Positions 16,485 to 24,353 of a stretch of DNA of 35,988 bases are shown here, one piece after another. The translations under genes and the position numbers were made by a program. The notes under the pieces were generated by a model, which saw only the letters and a list, made by a program, of their open reading frames with translations, ran no database searches and was not told the DNA's origin. Where the stretch lies: positions 1 through 35,988 of the forward strand of contig JACKBR010000045.1 in the NCBI GenBank assembly GCA_020634495.1, in the 5' to 3' direction. This DNA comes from Ardenticatenaceae bacterium. Its GTDB lineage: Bacteria; Chloroflexota; Anaerolineae; Promineifilales; Promineifilaceae. Every line of letters starts with the position of its first letter. The stretch's first letter is position 1.

Positions 16485-17285
16485 TTACTGGCGACGCAGC
16501 CAATCAGTGGCAAAATCAACGGCCGTTTTCTGCGAAAATAAGCGACACTCCGCCAGCCCCACCTTGCCAATCTGTACTGGATGGGCTTGCTCAAAATCGG
16601 CCCCGATCTGAGGAAACAACTCATCGTCGTAATCCAGCTCATCGTACCAGTGCCACACGCGACGGCCGTTTTGCCACACAGGCGCACCCTGCCGAATTGA
16701 CTTTCCCCCACCCACCCGAATCTCGGCCAGGTGAAATGAGGTGTTGTTGCCATACCCCACGCCCAAAAGCAGCACCTGCCCGTCCAAATTGTACAGGCGA
16801 GCCAGGGGCGACTGTTCACCCAGGCCAAAATCCAGCGCGTGATCGGCCGTTAGCGTGGCGGCGTGTCTGCCCCAGGCGGCAAAAGACACCTGGGGATGGC
16901 TGCTGCGAAAAACGCCTGGCCAGGTACGGAACAGCTCAGGAATGACCCCCATGCTCCGCGTAGGGGTCAGGTGCGGATCAAACGCAGGCATTTCGTCCCG
17001 GACAATTTGCTGCCACGCCTCTGGCACCGGCGGATTTTGCCAGTAGGCCGGGTCGGAATAATCGCTGGTGTGCGTGGGCATCATCAGGGTTCCGGCTTCG
17101 GTCAGCGCCGCTTGCAAGGCTTGAATAACGGCCACTGGGCCACCCGGCACATAGCCAATTTGGCTCAGGCTGGAATGCACCAAAACGGTCATTCCTGCGT
17201 GCAGGCCAAGGGAGTGCAAATGCTCAATGAGAATTGCCTGGGTAAATGGTTGGGGCGATTTTTGAACAACGGCCGTTTCGGTCAT
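16485..17285 (-). CDS. AAC(3)-family aminoglycoside N3-acetyltransferase-like protein
   Basis: 266 aa, normal for the AAC(3)/YokD family. Marks: LHAGMTVLVHSSLSQIGYVPGG, GTLMMPTHTSDYSDPAYW, FDPHLTPTRSMGVIPELFRTWPG, RSSHPQVSFAAWG, and LLLGVGYGNNTSFHLAE, the conserved His region. Known members acetylate the 3-amino group of 2-deoxystreptamine aminoglycosides using acetyl-CoA, but environmental relatives often act on unknown substrates. Seventy bases separate it from the enoyl-CoA hydratase remnant upstream on the same strand; that gap contains a CTCTGCGCCCTCCGCGTGCTC-like word of another common intergenic repeat class. Confidence 0.88.
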   Translation of the reverse strand: MTETAVVQKSPQPFTQAILIEHLHSLGLHAGMTVLVHSSLSQIGYVPGGPVAVIQALQAALTEAGTLMMPTHTSDYSDPAYWQNPPVPEAWQQIVRDEMPAFDPHLTPTRSMGVIPELFRTWPGVFRSSHPQVSFAAWGRHAATLTADHALDFGLGEQSPLARLYNLDGQVLLLGVGYGNNTSFHLAEIRVGGGKSIRQGAPVWQNGRRVWHWYDELDYDDELFPQIGADFEQAHPVQIGKVGLAECRLFSQKTAVDFATDWLRRQ

Positions 17286-17355
17286 AGATCACTTATTTTC
17301 ATCGCAGAATGGCGCGAATTGCGCTCACAGATTTTTCTCTGCGCCCTCCGCGTGC

Positions 17356-18139
17356 TCAGCGGTTATTCTGCCACCACGGTTTGCGCTTTTCTAGAAATGA
17401 ACTCATGCCTTCGCGCCCCTCGTCGCTGTCGCGCAGGCTGGCGATGAGTTCTGAAGTGTAGCCGCGCATTGCTGCTTTGGGCTGGTGGGCCACCTGACGA
17501 ATGAGCTCTTTGGCAGCGGCTGGCCCCAGGGGCGGCTTGCAGCAGTTGATCGATGCGTTCAGGAACGGCCGTATCCAAATCCGCCTCCGCCACCACATGC
17601 TGCACCAAACCAATCTGCTGTGCTTTATCAGCAGCAAATCGTTCCCCGGTCAGGAACAGCTCACGGCCGTTTGCCACGCCAATCTTCGCCAACACAAACG
17701 GCGAAATAACAGCCGGTACAATGCCCAGCCGCGCCTCGCTAAAGCCAAAGTTAGCCCGGTCCACCGCCACCACGATGTCGCAGCAGCTCACCAGCCCCAC
17801 ACCACCGCCAATCGCCGCCCCGTTGATGCGGCCAATCACCGGGCGGGGGCATTGCTCAACCATCAGCATCAGGTCAAAAATGCCCTCGCCGTCCTGCACA
17901 TTTTCAGCAAAGGTGTAGTCGGCGGCAGCCCGCATAAAGCCTAAATCGGCCCCGGCACAAAAGGAACGGCCGTTCCCCGTCAGCACCACTACGCGAATTT
18001 CGTCATTTTCGGGGATTGTTTGGAAAACGGCCGTTAACTCCCGGATCATCGTTGGCGTTAGCGCATTGTGTACTTCTGGTCGATTCAGGGCAACCGTTAG
18101 CACCGCCCCATTTTGCCTGACATCAATTTCGCTCGTCAC
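17356..18139 (-). pseudogene. Enoyl-CoA hydratase/isomerase family protein, apparent one-base frameshift
   Basis: The first 200 residues are a clear crotonase: oxyanion-hole segments RSFCAGADLGFM and GAAIGGGVGLVSCCDI, then SEARLGIVPAVISPFV and FLTGERF, closest in feel to methylglutaconyl-CoA hydratase. After residue 205 (LLQAAPG) the frame turns into non-family sequence. The expected C-terminus (GPAAAKELIRQVAH, ASLRDSDEGREGMSSFLEKR) continues in the next frame to the stop at 17356. One extra base in the CCCCTGGGG run near 17523-17532 explains it. It overlaps the P-loop kinase gene at 18136-18139 (ATGA). Either a sequencing or assembly error, or a recent loss of function: codon use and motifs are otherwise intact. 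Confidence 0.85.
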
Positions 18140-18678
18140 ACGGTCTCCTTCAAATCATAATGCTGCATAATCTGGGCAACGGCCGTTTCTGGATCGGTCT
18201 GCCCGCTATCAATGATCAGGCTAGAACGGCCGTCTACAACCTGGAATGGATCTTCGAGCGTGGCGAGCATCTCAAGCAAATGATCCGGGGAATGAATCTT
18301 TTTCCACTGCCGACGAGAATGATCTCCCACGCGCTCTAGCATAATTGCCCGGTCGCAACTGATTTGCACCAGGCAAGCCTCCCCACCCAGCGCTTCCACA
18401 AAATCACAGTAAATGTCAACAATTTCCTGGCGCGAGGGGGCAAATACCATCGTAAAAATAACGCCTGGATGGTCGGAAACGGCCGTTTCTTCCAACACCG
18501 CCAGCCGCAGCTTGCGAATCAACCGAATGTAGCCTGGCGTCCCTCGTGGAAAAAGCGGCTCCACAAAATCCACCACCATATGATTGTGAACCAAAAGCAG
18601 TCCAGTTCTTTCGGCCAAAATTTGGGCAACCGTTAATTTGCCTGCGGCCGGTGGCCCATAAAGCAACACAAATTTCAT
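18136..18678 (-). CDS. P-loop NTPase / small-molecule kinase-like protein
   Basis: 180 aa with an N-terminal Walker A, LLYGPPAAGKLTVAQILAE (residues 5-23), in the shape typical of small kinases (shikimate, gluconate, adenylylsulfate and chloramphenicol-phosphotransferase relatives). LLLVHNHMVVDFVEPLF, followed by VIFTMVFAP, resembles the substrate-lid and Walker B-like regions of AAA_33-type kinases. The substrate is unknown. It overlaps the crotonase start by 4 bases, so the two genes are coupled, and it lies 13 bases from the SDR gene upstream on the same strand. Confidence 0.8.
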   Translation of the reverse strand: MKFVLLYGPPAAGKLTVAQILAERTGLLLVHNHMVVDFVEPLFPRGTPGYIRLIRKLRLAVLEETAVSDHPGVIFTMVFAPSRQEIVDIYCDFVEALGGEACLVQISCDRAIMLERVGDHSRRQWKKIHSPDHLLEMLATLEDPFQVVDGRSSLIIDSGQTDPETAVAQIMQHYDLKETV

Positions 18679-18691
18679 GCAAAATCAACCT

Positions 18692-19486
18692 CTACCAAAC
18701 CGTTTTCATCGCCCCGCCATCCACAATCAGCGTCTCGCCCGTAATGTAGCTGGCTGCTTCAGACAATAAAAATGCCCCTGCCCGGCCAAACTCCTCGATG
18801 GTGCCATAGCGCCCCCAAGGGATTTGTCCCTCCTGCATCGCCTGCTGCTCGGCCACGCTGCGCCCTGCACTTTTAGCCCCAATCGCATCCAAAGACTTTA
18901 CCCGGTCGGTTAAAATGCGGCCCGGCACCAGATTGTTCACCCGAATGTGCTCCGCCGCCAGCTCCCGTGACAGGCTCTTGAGCAGGCTCACCACACCAGA
19001 GCGCATCACGTTAGACAACAGCAAAATATCAATCGGCTCCTTCACCGAAGAAGAGGTCACGGCCAAAATGGAACCGCCGCCCCGCGCCCGCAAATGGGGC
19101 AGCACCGCCCGAATCATGCGCACGCTGCTCATCATGGTAAGCTCAAAGGCAGATTGCCAGGCGGTATCGTCAAAATCGTCAAAGCCGCCTGCTGGTGGGC
19201 CACCAGCATTCACCACCAGCCCATCTACACCGCCAAATTTGGCCACCGTCGCCGCTGCCCAATTTTTAATTGAGGCGGCGTCGCGGGCATCTAGCACGCA
19301 GCCTAATGTTTCGGCACCCGTCTCCTGATGCAGCGTTTCGGCCGCGGCCAAGATGTCTGCTTCCGTGCGGCTGCCAATGGAAACTCGCGCCCCTTCTTGG
19401 GCCACCGCCTGGGCAATACCGTAGCCCAGCCCTTTGCTGGCTGCCGCCACCATGATCACTTTATCTTTTAAGCCAAATTCCATCAC
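18692..19486 (-). CDS. Short-chain dehydrogenase/reductase-like protein lacking the YxxxK motif
   Basis: 264 aa Rossmann-fold SDR. The nucleotide-binding loop is VAAASKGLGYGIA, with NAGGPPAGG in place of the usual NNAG. The active-site region has AVTSSSVKEP (Ser present), but where SDRs have YxxxK this protein reads LLSNVMRSGVVSLLKSL, so the catalytic Tyr is missing. The C-terminus (ASYITGETLIVDGG) is standard. A subgroup of beta-ketoacyl-ACP reductase-like SDRs is known to depart from the tetrad in this way. Reductase activity is therefore doubtful, or uses another residue. Two ATGs (19486, 19483) are possible starts. Confidence 0.87.
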   Translation of the reverse strand: MMEFGLKDKVIMVAAASKGLGYGIAQAVAQEGARVSIGSRTEADILAAAETLHQETGAETLGCVLDARDAASIKNWAAATVAKFGGVDGLVVNAGGPPAGGFDDFDDTAWQSAFELTMMSSVRMIRAVLPHLRARGGGSILAVTSSSVKEPIDILLLSNVMRSGVVSLLKSLSRELAAEHIRVNNLVPGRILTDRVKSLDAIGAKSAGRSVAEQQAMQEGQIPWGRYGTIEEFGRAGAFLLSEAASYITGETLIVDGGAMKTVW

Positions 19487-19528
19487 GCTTCCTCACTTCA
19501 TTTTCGTTTTTTTGCCAATCCTAATTTT

Positions 19529-19589
19529 TGCCACAGAGATTTTTGAGTTAAGTTTCAAAATCTCATGATTCTCTTTTTCCTCTGTGGCA
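19529..19589. repeat. CCACAGAGG-type inverted repeat
   Basis: TGCCACAGAG near 19529 pairs with CTCTGTGGCA near 19580. The inner sequence contains TTTTTGAGTTAAG and CTCTTTTTCCTC, also found (reverse orientation) in the larger copy at 32494-32587. It lies between the stop of the formate dehydrogenase gene and the SDR start, both on the minus strand. Confidence 0.75.
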
Positions 19590-19592
19590 TTT

Positions 19593-21764
19593 TCAGTGGA
19601 TTTGCACCGGGTCTTTGATGGCCCCACGATCCAAAAGGGGCTTTTCGTAGCCTGCGTCCCAACCTTCGGGGGGCGTGGTGGCTTGAATGTTTACGGCCGT
19701 ATTCTTGTAATCCGGAATCTTGGCCCGCTCATCCACCCGATCCAGCGTCAGCAAATTGGCAGCCGCCTCCGCAAAGTGAAACGGAATAAAAATTGTGCCC
19801 ACAGGCGATCGCTCCGTCACCAGCAGCCGCGTCTTAATGGCACCGCGCCGCGAACCCACTTCCACCCAATCACCCGTAGACAAGTTTAGCTTTTCCGCAT
19901 CCGCCGGATTCATCTCACACACCGCTTCCGGGAAAACCTCTTCCAGTTTAGAGTTCCCCGTCATTGTGCTGCCGTGCCAATGGTACAAAACCCGTCCTGT
20001 ACTCAAGTTAAATGGATAATCCTCGTCCGGCTGCTCAGACCGCGTGCCAAAGGTCACCTCCCAGAACTTGCCCCGGCCACGCGGGAAGCCATCGGCAAAC
20101 AGGAAGGGCGTGCCCGGATGATCCAGCGAGGGGCAAGGCCAATGCACCCCGCCTTCCTGCTCCAAACGTTCGTAGGTAATACCGCCAAAATCAGGGGTCA
20201 AGGCCCGCATCTCTTCCCAAATCTCGCCCGCATCGGCATAGTCAAACCCGGCCGAAAGCTTCACGCCCAGCCGCTGCTCAACCCGGCGGCCCAAATCGCA
20301 AATAATCTCCCAATCTGGCCGGGATTGGCCAACGGCGGGCACCGCCTGACGCACCCGCTGCACCCGGCGGTCGCTGTTGGTAAACGTGCCATCCTTTTCC
20401 GCAAAGCTGGTAGCAGGCAAAATCACGTCGGCCATCTCGCCAGTCTCGTTGATGAAAATATCCTGGCAGACCAGAAAGTCTAGCTGCTCTAGCGCATGGC
20501 GCGTGTGGTTCTGGTTTGGCTCACTAATCATCGGGTTTTCGCCCACGACATACATGCCGCGAATATCGCCATGTGCCGCGCCAGTCACCATTTCTGTGGC
20601 CGTTAACCCCGGCACATTATTCAGTTCTCGGCCCCAGAATTGCTCAAATTTCGCCTGTGTAGCGGCATCATCCACCCGTTGATACGCCGTGTAAACATTG
20701 GGCAAACCACCACTGTCTGAACAACCCTGCACGTTATTTTGCCCCCGCAGCGGGTTCAGGCCCGTGCCCGCTTTGCCCACATGGCCGCACATCATGGCCA
20801 GGTTCACCAGCGAGAGGGTATTGTCTGTGCCGTGTGTGCTCTGGCTAATACCCATGCCCCAATAAATTGCGCCACGCTCTGCACTGGCATACAGGCGCGC
20901 CGCTTCGCGAATATCATTGGCGGGCACGCCGCTTACCTGCTCGGCCCACTCTGGCGTAAACGCTTCTAGTGATTCCAGATAATCGTTGAACCCTTCGGTG
21001 CGTTCGGCAATAAATTGCTCATCGTACAGTTTTTCCTTAACGACAACATGGGCCATCGCCTGAAAAACAGCCACATCGGTGCCTGGGTTTTGGCGGAGCC
21101 AAATGGTGGCAAAATCGGTCATCTCAATGCGACGTGGGTCGATTGAAATGAGCTTGGCCCCATTTTTGCGTACCGCCCGCTTGAGGAAATTGGAGATTAC
21201 CGGATGCGTTTCGGTTGTGTTGGAACCGGTCACAATAAACACGTCTAAATCTTCCATTTCGGCAATGGAGTTGGACATGGCGCTGGAGCCTATGGAAAGC
21301 TGCAAGCCGGTGACGGACCCCGCATGGCACAGCCGGGCGCAATGATCGACATTGTTGGTGCCGATAAGTGCGCGAATAAACTTTTGGAAAATGTAGGTGT
21401 CTTCATTGGTGGCTTTGGCGCTGGCATAGCTGGCGATGGCGTCGCCGCCGCTTTCTTGGGTAATGCGAGCTAAATTGTCAGCCACATAATTGAGGGCTTC
21501 ATCCCAGGTGGCTTCGCGCCACTTTGGCGGGGCGCTACGGCCGTCTTCCCGGTTGGATCGGATAAGCGGCGTTTTTACCCGGCGAGGATGCTTAACATAA
21601 TCTGTGCCAAAACGCCCTTTCACGCACAACATGCCATAATTTGGTGCAGCATCAAACGGCGCTTCGACGGCATAAATGTAATCATCCTTCACCTGTAAAT
21701 CCAGTTGGCACCCCACGCCACAATAGGGACATGTGGTACGTACAACGCGGTCTGATATAATCAT
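19593..21764 (-). CDS. fdhA: Formate dehydrogenase catalytic (alpha) subunit, molybdopterin type
   Basis: 723 aa Mo/W-bis-MGD oxidoreductase. N-terminal [4Fe-4S] motif CPYCGVGC with Cys12, 15, 19 and 47 (MLCVKGRFG). The active-site Mo ligand region is DHCARLCHAGS with Cys146 as expected ligand, encoded TGC, so this is a Cys rather than a selenocysteine enzyme. MGD-binding segments include WGMGISQSTHGTDN, LNPLRGQNNVQG, VVGENPMISEPN, VILPATSFAEKDGTFTNSDRRVQ and the C-terminal GRVLYHWHGSTMTGNS. It lacks the N-terminal ferredoxin domains of longer FdhA proteins, and that module is a separate gene at 23544. AGGAG precedes the ATG. Nitrate reductase or arsenate-type relatives are unlikely given fdhD and NuoEF nearby. 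Confidence 0.93.
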   Translation of the reverse strand: MIISDRVVRTTCPYCGVGCQLDLQVKDDYIYAVEAPFDAAPNYGMLCVKGRFGTDYVKHPRRVKTPLIRSNREDGRSAPPKWREATWDEALNYVADNLARITQESGGDAIASYASAKATNEDTYIFQKFIRALIGTNNVDHCARLCHAGSVTGLQLSIGSSAMSNSIAEMEDLDVFIVTGSNTTETHPVISNFLKRAVRKNGAKLISIDPRRIEMTDFATIWLRQNPGTDVAVFQAMAHVVVKEKLYDEQFIAERTEGFNDYLESLEAFTPEWAEQVSGVPANDIREAARLYASAERGAIYWGMGISQSTHGTDNTLSLVNLAMMCGHVGKAGTGLNPLRGQNNVQGCSDSGGLPNVYTAYQRVDDAATQAKFEQFWGRELNNVPGLTATEMVTGAAHGDIRGMYVVGENPMISEPNQNHTRHALEQLDFLVCQDIFINETGEMADVILPATSFAEKDGTFTNSDRRVQRVRQAVPAVGQSRPDWEIICDLGRRVEQRLGVKLSAGFDYADAGEIWEEMRALTPDFGGITYERLEQEGGVHWPCPSLDHPGTPFLFADGFPRGRGKFWEVTFGTRSEQPDEDYPFNLSTGRVLYHWHGSTMTGNSKLEEVFPEAVCEMNPADAEKLNLSTGDWVEVGSRRGAIKTRLLVTERSPVGTIFIPFHFAEAAANLLTLDRVDERAKIPDYKNTAVNIQATTPPEGWDAGYEKPLLDRGAIKDPVQIH

Positions 21765-21863
21765 AGTAACTCCTACTTTAACGATTCTGATGCTGCAACA
21801 GCATTATTTTGCTAAGTAAAATAGACAGCAACAACAGTAAAAACATTCATATGAACTGTACCT

Positions 21864-22241
21864 ATGGTAAAAAAGTATACTCTTTCTTTTGGTCAAATTA
21901 TTAAGCTGCAAGACAACCTTGTAGAAGTTATTGTCGAACCTGAAATAGAATTTAATATGGACATGGTTGCTGAATATCATGCCTGGTTATTAGAGAACCT
22001 AAACGCGCCATTTGCCATATTAATTAATAAAGTAAATAGCTACACATACACTTTTCAGGCTCAAATGAATATTGCCAACCTGCCAGAAATCAAAGCAATG
22101 GCCGTCGTGTCGTATTCTAAAGCTTCGGAAGAATCTACAAGTGTTCTTATTGAGATGCCACGGAAATCTAAATGGAACATTCACATTTTTGAAGACCGTG
22201 ATATTGCCCTCAATTGGCTCCAGCTTGAGCTGGAAAGATAG
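21864..22241 (+). CDS. Small AT-rich ORF, possibly STAS/SpoIIAA-like
   Basis: 125 aa on the strand opposite to the formate dehydrogenase genes, with clearly lower GC than its neighbours (many AAA, ATT, TTA codons). Segments TFQAQMNIANLPEIKAMAVVSY and WNIHIFEDRDIALNWLQLE recall small alpha/beta STAS-like proteins common in Bacteroidota, but I cannot assign a family firmly. No clear ribosome site precedes the ATG. Context and composition suggest recent acquisition; it may not be expressed. It contains no ACGGCCGT, the nearest copy lying just after its stop. Confidence 0.6.
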   Translation: MVKKYTLSFGQIIKLQDNLVEVIVEPEIEFNMDMVAEYHAWLLENLNAPFAILINKVNSYTYTFQAQMNIANLPEIKAMAVVSYSKASEESTSVLIEMPRKSKWNIHIFEDRDIALNWLQLELER

Positions 22242-22256
22242 GCCGAAAACGGCCGT

Positions 22257-22697
22257 TCATCCACCACCTACCAACTCACGAATCTCCTGCACAAACTCAC
22301 CTGGAGACAAAATGTGTAAGCCGCTCTTAGCCATAACTTCAGGTGTAAAGTCCTTACTGTTGAGCGTTAATAAGCGATCAACTTGGGCGGAAACGGCCGC
22401 TGCCAAAATAGGCGCATCCTTTGGCTCAATCACTTCTACCCATTGCTGAACCTCTTCATCGGATGGCGGAGGGACAATTTCCAGCTCAATTTGGGCCATT
22501 TGCCGGGCAAAGTTGGGCAGCGCCCGTGGCAATTTTTTGCGCAAGTTACGTTCTGCTTCATCCAGAACCAGCCGTGAAACCACCAAACGAAAAAGCCCAA
22601 TCTCCGCCATGAGCAGAACCACATTACTTGCCCCCGTTCGTGAATCAGCCCCGGCAATCAACACATTCGCATCAGCAAAAATTCTACGAACTGCCAC
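22257..22697 (-). CDS. PIN-domain protein, probable toxin of a type II toxin-antitoxin pair
   Basis: 146 aa from a GTG at 22697 which overlaps the antitoxin gene by 14 bases; the frame is open further upstream, but that stretch lies inside the antitoxin gene. The PIN RNase acidic residues are visible: FADANVLIAGAD (first Asp), VLDEAERNL, EPKDAPILAAAV, and LTLNSKDF. PIN toxins of the VapC type cleave RNA, typically tRNA or rRNA, and are held inactive by the cognate antitoxin. Coupled overlapping order antitoxin-toxin is usual. It sits within the formate dehydrogenase locus, which is unusual. Confidence 0.85.
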   Translation of the reverse strand: MAVRRIFADANVLIAGADSRTGASNVVLLMAEIGLFRLVVSRLVLDEAERNLRKKLPRALPNFARQMAQIELEIVPPPSDEEVQQWVEVIEPKDAPILAAAVSAQVDRLLTLNSKDFTPEVMAKSGLHILSPGEFVQEIRELVGGG

Positions 22698-22980
22698 CGT
22701 ACCGTTCCTGATAAATCGCTTGCCGTTCTTCCGCCAATCCTTCGAGCAAATCTGCCAACGAGACACCTTCTTCATCCATCAGTGCTGAAAACTGCTTAGA
22801 CAATTCCGGCAAAAGCAATTTTTTGGGTGACAAGAACACAGCATCGCCAATCTCTATCAAATTTAGAACATCAATATCTTTGACTTCAGCTGTCCACCTG
22901 TCGCGCACGGCTTGTGGGATGGTGATTTGCCCTCGCTCTCGTAAACGGACAGATGTTTGTTTTATTTCGTATTCACTCAT
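22684..22980 (-). CDS. AbrB/SpoVT-type antitoxin partner
   Basis: 98 aa with an N-terminal SpoVT/AbrB swapped-hairpin domain (VRLRERGQITIPQAVRDRW, then DIDVLNLIEIGDAVFLSP), and a C-terminal tail (FSALMDEEGVSLADLLEGL) expected to bind the toxin. Its reading frame ends inside the PIN gene. GGAGAATGCG precedes the ATG. A 21-bp palindrome at 22988-23008, only 8 bases from the start, is a good candidate for the autoregulatory operator of such pairs. Confidence is good for the fold and moderate for the role. Confidence 0.83.
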   Translation of the reverse strand: MSEYEIKQTSVRLRERGQITIPQAVRDRWTAEVKDIDVLNLIEIGDAVFLSPKKLLLPELSKQFSALMDEEGVSLADLLEGLAEERQAIYQERYGGSS

Positions 22981-22987
22981 CGCATTC

Positions 22988-23008
22988 TCCGAAAATCAGA
23001 TTTTCGGA
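22988..23008. promoter_or_regulatory. Palindrome, probable toxin-antitoxin operator
   Basis: TCCGAAAATCAGATTTTCGGA has 10-bp perfect arms around a single central base and ends just before the ribosome site of the AbrB-type antitoxin gene. Proteins of this family bind such palindromes to repress their own operon. Confidence 0.6.
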
Positions 23009-23028
23009 ATTTTAGCATAGAAACCAGT

Positions 23029-23505
23029 TTATTGATACTCCACGTGACCGGCAATAAATTTATCCAGGCCAGCAACGGCCGTTTCCCGCACTTTCTTCTG
23101 TAGCATTGGGGTCCAACCAGCCAATACCCCCGGTAAACCCAGCGCCATTCGCGTCCAGCGCCACAAATCAAACTGGTCTGCGTGTCGCACAATCTTCCCA
23201 TCAGCAAAGGTGAAGCTGGCATCGATTCGGTTATGCACTTTGCGCCCCGTTGAAAAGGTGTAAATTGCTTCCCAATGCGCCTGCCCGCTGTTTTGTGTAG
23301 CCAGCACATCACGGAAGGTGACCTGCAAATCTTTGCCCCTTTCACACAGCATGTGCCACATCGCCATTGCCCGCTGGCCATGCAGGTCGCCAAAAGCTGG
23401 GTCAGAGAAGTGAATGTTGGGGTGATAGCAGGCAATCATCCCGGCATAGTCGCGCTGTTGAAACGCCGTATAAAAGTTACGAATAAGCTGCTGATTTTCT
23501 TGCAT
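23029..23505 (-). CDS. SnoaL-like / NTF2-fold protein
   Basis: 158 aa from ATG 23505, chosen because GGAG (23512-23515) is correctly placed; upstream ATG (23517) and TTG (23520) codons are also in frame. The N-terminal region [39 protein letters not shown] is typical of the NTF2-like superfamily, followed by [25 protein letters not shown] and a closing helix. Such proteins are small isomerase-, cyclase- or binding-fold proteins; function unknown. It lies between the toxin-antitoxin pair and the Fe-S subunit gene with no obvious tie to formate metabolism. Confidence 0.8.
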   Translation of the reverse strand: MQENQQLIRNFYTAFQQRDYAGMIACYHPNIHFSDPAFGDLHGQRAMAMWHMLCERGKDLQVTFRDVLATQNSGQAHWEAIYTFSTGRKVHNRIDASFTFADGKIVRHADQFDLWRWTRMALGLPGVLAGWTPMLQKKVRETAVAGLDKFIAGHVEYQ

Positions 23506-23543
23506 CAAACTCTCCATCAAGCAAAACTTTTCACTTCCTGCTT

Positions 23544-24248
23544 TTACTTTTCACTCTTCGGCCGTTTCTTCCGCCCGCCGCGTGTCTGGTCAAAAATCGA
23601 ATCGGGATCGACGCCCTGCTCCAGCAGCGCCTGCCGCTTGGGTTTCAGCGCTCCTGTGGGACATACGCCCACACACTGGCCGCAAAAAACACAGGTGGTG
23701 TTCATCATACCCTGGCCATTAAAGGTGCCAATTTGGGTGTCGTAGCCACGGCCGTCAAAGCTCAGGGCAAAAGCAAACTGGGCATCCTCAGCGCAAACCT
23801 GCACGCAGCGCCAGCAGTTGATGCACTGGTTGTAATCACGCAGGTAAAACGGATTGTCATCATACACTGGAGCCGTGCGCGGTTCGGCATCAGCAAAGCG
23901 CAGCGGATCGGCATCGTAACTGTCCAGCAAATCCAGAATGCCCGGCGCTTCATCCACGTTGACAGTGGCAGCCAGCATTTCCAGAATAGTGCGTCGCCCG
24001 CGCTGCACCTTTTCTGAATTGGTCACAATTTCCATGCCCTCAGCGCACTGGGTTACGCAGGCAGCCAGCTGCACCCGCTGCCCGGCATCCACCGAGCAAA
24101 TGCGGCACAATCCGTTAGCCGTCAGGTGCGGATGGTAGCAAATGACCGGAATCTCAATCCCAATTTGCGCTGCCGCATCCAAAATCGTGGTACCTTCTGG
24201 CACCGTGACTTCCTGACCATCTATCTTTAAGGTGACTGTTTCACTCAT
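23544..24248 (-). CDS. Iron-sulfur subunit of NAD-dependent formate dehydrogenase (NuoG/FdhF N-terminal-like)
   Basis: 234 aa electron-transfer protein. Residues 1-80: [2Fe-2S] plant-type ferredoxin domain with Cys37, 48, 51 and 64 ([21 protein letters not shown]). Residues about 140-205: two [4Fe-4S] clusters, [12 protein letters not shown] and [16 protein letters not shown]. Such N-terminal modules are often fused to the catalytic subunit; here it is separate, and moves electrons between the Mo site of FdhA and the NuoEF-type flavin subunit. It precedes fdhA, although four unrelated genes intervene. C-terminal residues are basic ([12 protein letters not shown]). Confidence 0.88.
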   Translation of the reverse strand: MSETVTLKIDGQEVTVPEGTTILDAAAQIGIEIPVICYHPHLTANGLCRICSVDAGQRVQLAACVTQCAEGMEIVTNSEKVQRGRRTILEMLAATVNVDEAPGILDLLDSYDADPLRFADAEPRTAPVYDDNPFYLRDYNQCINCWRCVQVCAEDAQFAFALSFDGRGYDTQIGTFNGQGMMNTTCVFCGQCVGVCPTGALKPKRQALLEQGVDPDSIFDQTRGGRKKRPKSEK

Positions 24249-24353
24249 TCCAAGCTCCGTTAGCCAGTAAGCAGTATTCAGTCATCAGTAACCAGTAAAC
24301 ATCTCACTGATTACTCTTTCACTGGCTACTGACCTACTGATAACTGTTCACTA
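24249..24353. repeat. CAGTAACCAGTAA-word inverted repeat
   Basis: The gap before the fdhD stop contains words CAGTAAGCAGT and ATCAGTAACCAGTAA facing ACTGGCTACTGACC and TACTGATAACTG. It is an imperfect hairpin built from CAGTA/TACTG units, another member of the word-array class. Confidence 0.6.

Noticed and set aside
8472..17285. APH-like and AAC(3)-like genes as antibiotic resistance determinants
   Set aside because: Family membership alone does not show resistance, and no mobile element surrounds them.
17523..17532. Programmed ribosomal frameshift in the crotonase gene
   Set aside because: The run CCCCTGGGG is not a standard slippery site for a needed product and crotonases have no known frameshift control; an error or mutation is simpler.
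21312..21350. Selenocysteine in the formate dehydrogenase catalytic site
   Set aside because: The Mo-ligand position (Cys146) is encoded by TGC and the frame has no internal TGA.
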